Shown here one piece after another: positions 61,364 through 64,000 of a DNA stretch of 64,000 nucleotides (positions are counted from its first letter, which is position 1; the number at the start of each line of letters is the position of its first letter). The notes under the pieces were generated by a model. That model saw only the letters and a program-made list of their open reading frames with translations. It was not told where the DNA came from and did no database searches. The stretch lies in assembly GCA_902788205.1 (NCBI GenBank), contig CADAJJ010000002.1, forward strand, positions 1 to 64,000, in the 5' to 3' direction. This DNA comes from RUG023 sp900315435 (GTDB lineage Bacteria > Spirochaetota > Spirochaetia > Sphaerochaetales > Sphaerochaetaceae). The position numbers and the translations under genes were made by a program.

Positions 61364-63292
61364 TCATTTATCAATCACGATCATCCGATAACTACCGAGA
61401 TGATCTATGACAAGTTCCAATACTCCATTATTCCAAGAACATGCAATCAATCTCTTTTCTACAATATCATTGACGGAATGTGGCTGGCGAGGGTATCGGA
61501 GTCTGACCGTAAATGGTCCTGCCTCAAATGGACGATGGAACGAAGAGCCATCGTACCCTGATAGATTGACACATTGCAAATTCGCACCACCACCATTATA
61601 CCGATTATAGACAAGTTCCACGGCCTCTGGCGCATCACTTTCCATTGACCGCTCAGACAAACACCGATCCACACCATCGAGCAACAGAAGCTTGTGCTCA
61701 TCAAACCCGTATTTTTTGAAAAGCGCATCAGGCTGGAAAGAATAACAGAACCCCTTCGGTCCTTGGTGGCGGAACATTCTGCCGGTCGGGACATTTCCTC
61801 CGCACATCTCCGGTGGCCCGAACATTCCGGCATCTCGCAATTCCAGATCTCCCTGCTTTCCTTTGAAGGTACAGCAAGGCCCCTGCAGTAGTGTCCAACG
61901 AGTCTGTTGAAACGAAGGAGGATTTGTGATGTACGCTCCTTGCACCTGGAAAGGCTTTGTATCTATTTCTCTGAGCCCGAACCACCGCTCGAAGGTGGAG
62001 TTTGTGGCGCTGACACCCGTGTAGACCACTTTGCAAGGAAGCGCATCTAGCACCTCGAGCAGGTGTTCGGTCGGCTGAAGCCCGGGAACAAGCACAAGCG
62101 GGATGTCGTTGAGCATTGAGAAAGAGACGGCCGACTCGTCCACCACGGTAAAGCTGTAATGGTTCTGCTTGAGCGCCTTAAACGCTCCTCGATAAGCTTC
62201 CTGCTGCCATGCGCTTGGATGGGTGGGTTTAATCAAAGCAATATCGGTGACAGTACGGAAACCCTGATACCACCGCTCATTCTCTTCCAGATATGCGTAA
62301 TTCTCTTGGACAACTGAGAAATTCTTAGTGTCAGGGTATTCAGGAAAATCTCCGATAATGCAGAATGCTAGTCCTGCGCCATTGGCCATGAGCTCATGAC
62401 AGCGCAGGTCCATCTGCCAAGGGGAAACGCTCATGAATCGGTTGTCTAGGCTAGAAGCGTTGATCATGATGTTGCCAAGAATCTTCTCAGGCCAGGAACC
62501 ATTCAGAACCATGGCGTTCTCGCTCGCCATATATTCCCAGACAGGATATGGACGGTGCAGTTCGGTATTCGACTCGGCCATGAAAATGTCCGAACCATCC
62601 GGAGAATACATGGCAACGGCGATTTCATTACTGTGGCGCTTTACCACTTCCCGAATTGCCTGATGCATCTTTTGCACCATGCGTTTCTGGAAAGCCAGAT
62701 ACATCTGATAAGCCGGATTATCAAGATCCTCCTCAATTGGCAGTTCCATGCCCGTGCTTTCATGGAACTGCCGTTTGCAAGCCTCGCATTGACAAATTCC
62801 ATGATAGACATGGCTGTAGTCCATCGTCCGGTATCCAGGCATGTTGAAGAACACTCCGTCAAGAGGATAGAGGCCCAACGCTTCGTCCACAATCTGAGGG
62901 GCTAGAACCTGCTGGTATTCCCCACTCGGGCAAGTATGCACAAACCCATTGTAGTTGATGGCTGCACCCACTCTGTCCCGATAGGTCCACTCGGGGTGTG
63001 CATCGGCAAGGCGTTTCGCCACCTTGGAAAAATCGAAACGTCCAATCACTCGGATGCCATTTTGGTGGCAAAGTTCCACCATTTCTCCCACAAGGTCTTT
63101 ATGCTTGTCCAAAGGATTTTGGCAGGAAAGCCTTGATGGGAAAAACGACACTACCCCTCCAACATTCAATAGCAACGTGTTCGCATGAAATCGCTTCAAA
63201 TTGTCAATCAGACGGTTCCGGTCCAAATCGATATCCTTCACCGTAAGATTGGTCTGAATAAGTCTTAGGACCTGATCCGTCCACCAGCTCAT
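61364..63292 (-). CDS. Putative glycoside hydrolase with TIM barrel and trimerisation-like domain
   Basis: The 642-residue protein has no signal peptide. The N-terminal barrel includes NLKRFHANTLLLNVGGVVSF, GIRVIGRFDFSKV, DGVFFNMPGYRTMDYSHVYHG and CQCEACKRQFHESTG. After about residue 340 a glutamine-amidotransferase-like region (GFRTVTDIALIKPT, IPLVLVPGLQPTEHLLEVLDALP) resembles the beta-galactosidase trimerisation domain. This combination suits GH42-like or hypothetical GH families of unknown substrate, and I cannot name the family securely. The ATG follows GGGGAGAG by 5 bases. The operon position indicates oligosaccharide degradation. Confidence 0.6.
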   Translation of the reverse strand: MSWWTDQVLRLIQTNLTVKDIDLDRNRLIDNLKRFHANTLLLNVGGVVSFFPSRLSCQNPLDKHKDLVGEMVELCHQNGIRVIGRFDFSKVAKRLADAHPEWTYRDRVGAAINYNGFVHTCPSGEYQQVLAPQIVDEALGLYPLDGVFFNMPGYRTMDYSHVYHGICQCEACKRQFHESTGMELPIEEDLDNPAYQMYLAFQKRMVQKMHQAIREVVKRHSNEIAVAMYSPDGSDIFMAESNTELHRPYPVWEYMASENAMVLNGSWPEKILGNIMINASSLDNRFMSVSPWQMDLRCHELMANGAGLAFCIIGDFPEYPDTKNFSVVQENYAYLEENERWYQGFRTVTDIALIKPTHPSAWQQEAYRGAFKALKQNHYSFTVVDESAVSFSMLNDIPLVLVPGLQPTEHLLEVLDALPCKVVYTGVSATNSTFERWFGLREIDTKPFQVQGAYITNPPSFQQTRWTLLQGPCCTFKGKQGDLELRDAGMFGPPEMCGGNVPTGRMFRHQGPKGFCYSFQPDALFKKYGFDEHKLLLLDGVDRCLSERSMESDAPEAVELVYNRYNGGGANLQCVNLSGYDGSSFHRPFEAGPFTVRLRYPRQPHSVNDIVEKRLIACSWNNGVLELVIDHLGSYRMIVIDK

Positions 63293-63383
63293 GTATCTCT
63301 CCCCGCGTTGGTAAATCCACGATAGGGCAATCATCGGTTGCCCAATCATTCTTCCATCGCGCCTTTTCCTTATTACAAATTGC

Positions 63384-63407
63384 TTCCGGGCACCAAAGAA
63401 CCCGGAA
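63384..63407 (-). other. Hairpin between the sugar-binding protein gene and the glycosidase operon
   Basis: TTCCGGG and CCCGGAA (63384-63390 and 63401-63407) form a perfect 7-bp stem with a 10-nt loop 14 bp after the solute-binding protein stop. No U-tract follows on the leftward strand, so it fits an mRNA-stabilising hairpin that raises expression of the binding protein over downstream genes. Confidence 0.4.
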
Positions 63408-63421
63408 ACAATACCTATTGC

Positions 63422-64000
63422 TCACTGGATGCCGTTCTTTTTGCGTATCTGGGACAGAATGACCTCGAAACGAGACATCATCTTGTCTGCAACCTCATCA
63501 GCCGTTTCCTTGCCGGTGATGAAACTGGCATATGCATTCCTGATTACGTCGCTCATCTCAGGCAGGTTGAGGAATGGAGAGAATGGCGCCCCTGCTTTGG
63601 ACAGCAGGTACGATGTGGCGTCATATATGGATCCTTTCAACGCTCCGTGATCAGCCAAAACTTTCTGACCATACTCAGTCGGAGGAACCGATCTCTGAAG
63701 GCCAAGTTCGACAAGCGCATCAGAATCATTCACTAGGCAGTTCAGCAATCTCGCAGTGGCCTGAGGATGTTTCGAGGCAGCGGAAATGGACCAGAACTGT
63801 GCTGGACGGACAAACAGTCCGTCAAACTCGGGACGGCCGATGACCGGATAGGCATAGATACCAATCTCACTGTCGCACTTCGATTCGAATTCTTTGATGT
63901 TACTCGTCCATCCATAGTCGCCAATCCATTCACCCTTTGTCTGGTGGGCATCCATGGTCGAACCGGCCATGGCCTCAACCTGCAAGGAGGCGCTTGGAAG
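63422..64000 (-). CDS. ABC transporter sugar-binding protein, family 1 (C-terminal part)
   Basis: 193 codons are visible and the gene enters from beyond the right edge. The stretch with GIYAYPVIGRPEFDGLFVRPAQFWSISAASKHPQATARLL, then LGLQRSVPPTEYGQKVL, is typical of the C-terminal lobe of family 1 extracellular solute-binding proteins for sugars. The frame is open to the window end, so the signal peptide and permease genes lie outside. It is the first visible gene of the leftward glycan operon and should bring in the oligosaccharides that the encoded glycosidases trim. Confidence 0.85.
   Translation of the reverse strand, partial: LPSASLQVEAMAGSTMDAHQTKGEWIGDYGWTSNIKEFESKCDSEIGIYAYPVIGRPEFDGLFVRPAQFWSISAASKHPQATARLLNCLVNDSDALVELGLQRSVPPTEYGQKVLADHGALKGSIYDATSYLLSKAGAPFSPFLNLPEMSDVIRNAYASFITGKETADEVADKMMSRFEVILSQIRKKNGIQ

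Overview
The window is a bacterial chromosome segment, mostly GC-rich and densely coded, with Shine-Dalgarno sites and sigma70-like promoters. It probably comes from a Spirochaetota member, with Sphaerochaetales as my best guess. That placement is inference. It rests on a long PPi-dependent phosphofructokinase, a class III glutamine synthetase beside a split archaeal-type glutamate synthase, small beta-barrel outer-membrane proteins and many plant-glycan glycosidases. There is no rRNA or tRNA gene to test it. The envelope is diderm: there are outer-membrane barrels, TolC and an RND pump.

Layout. 1-4.0 kb holds two Rrf2 regulators, a DUF1846 protein, a DJ-1/PfpI protein and DAHP synthase. 4.1-7.4 kb holds two outer-membrane barrel proteins and a TetR-MATE pair. 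7.5-16.7 kb is housekeeping: acyl-CoA synthetase-like enzyme, MBL hydrolase, AsnS, a DUF5131 protein, a LuxR regulator, a DUF188 protein, PPi-PFK and a phosphohexomutase. 16.8-19.3 kb is a decay zone with a 532-bp deleted ISL3-type element, a secreted unknown protein and an AAA/DUF4143 pseudogene.

19.3-30.1 kb is a glutamine island. It carries asnB, glnN (GSIII), a three-gene glutamate synthase, a short GSI-like glnA, an ANTAR regulator and pyrG. The divergent glnN and glutamate synthase leaders each carry the same hairpin with hexaloop AAAGGC. In both, the loop and 3' arm of that hairpin double as the 5' arm of an intrinsic terminator. With an ANTAR protein encoded in the island, this looks like a one-hairpin version of ANTAR antitermination controlling ammonia assimilation. 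It is the most interesting system I see here.

30.2-40.9 kb holds a degenerate GH2-like protein, then an efflux operon (tandem-domain TetR, TolC, adaptor, RND pump, PII-like protein) headed by three evenly spaced palindromes, then a membrane ankyrin protein. 40.9-44.5 kb holds xylulokinase and a secreted esterase. 44.5-47.5 kb is a gene-free 3-kb stretch with a cluster of alternating purine-pyrimidine tracts. 47.5-64 kb is carbohydrate catabolism: GH4, an AraC-type response regulator, an amidohydrolase, a sugar-acid dehydratase, a 2-hydroxyacid dehydrogenase, GH2 beta-mannosidase, GH31 alpha-xylosidase, a domain-swapped GH3, a GntR regulator, a GH-like protein and the end of an ABC sugar-binding protein. 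From about 52.4 kb the sequence is visibly more AT-rich.

The genes suggest an anaerobic, sugar-fermenting bacterium that imports hemicellulose or xyloglucan/mannan oligosaccharides and trims them inside the cell. Starts were moved to the ATG (or GTG) with the best ribosome-binding site where the longest open frame was implausible.
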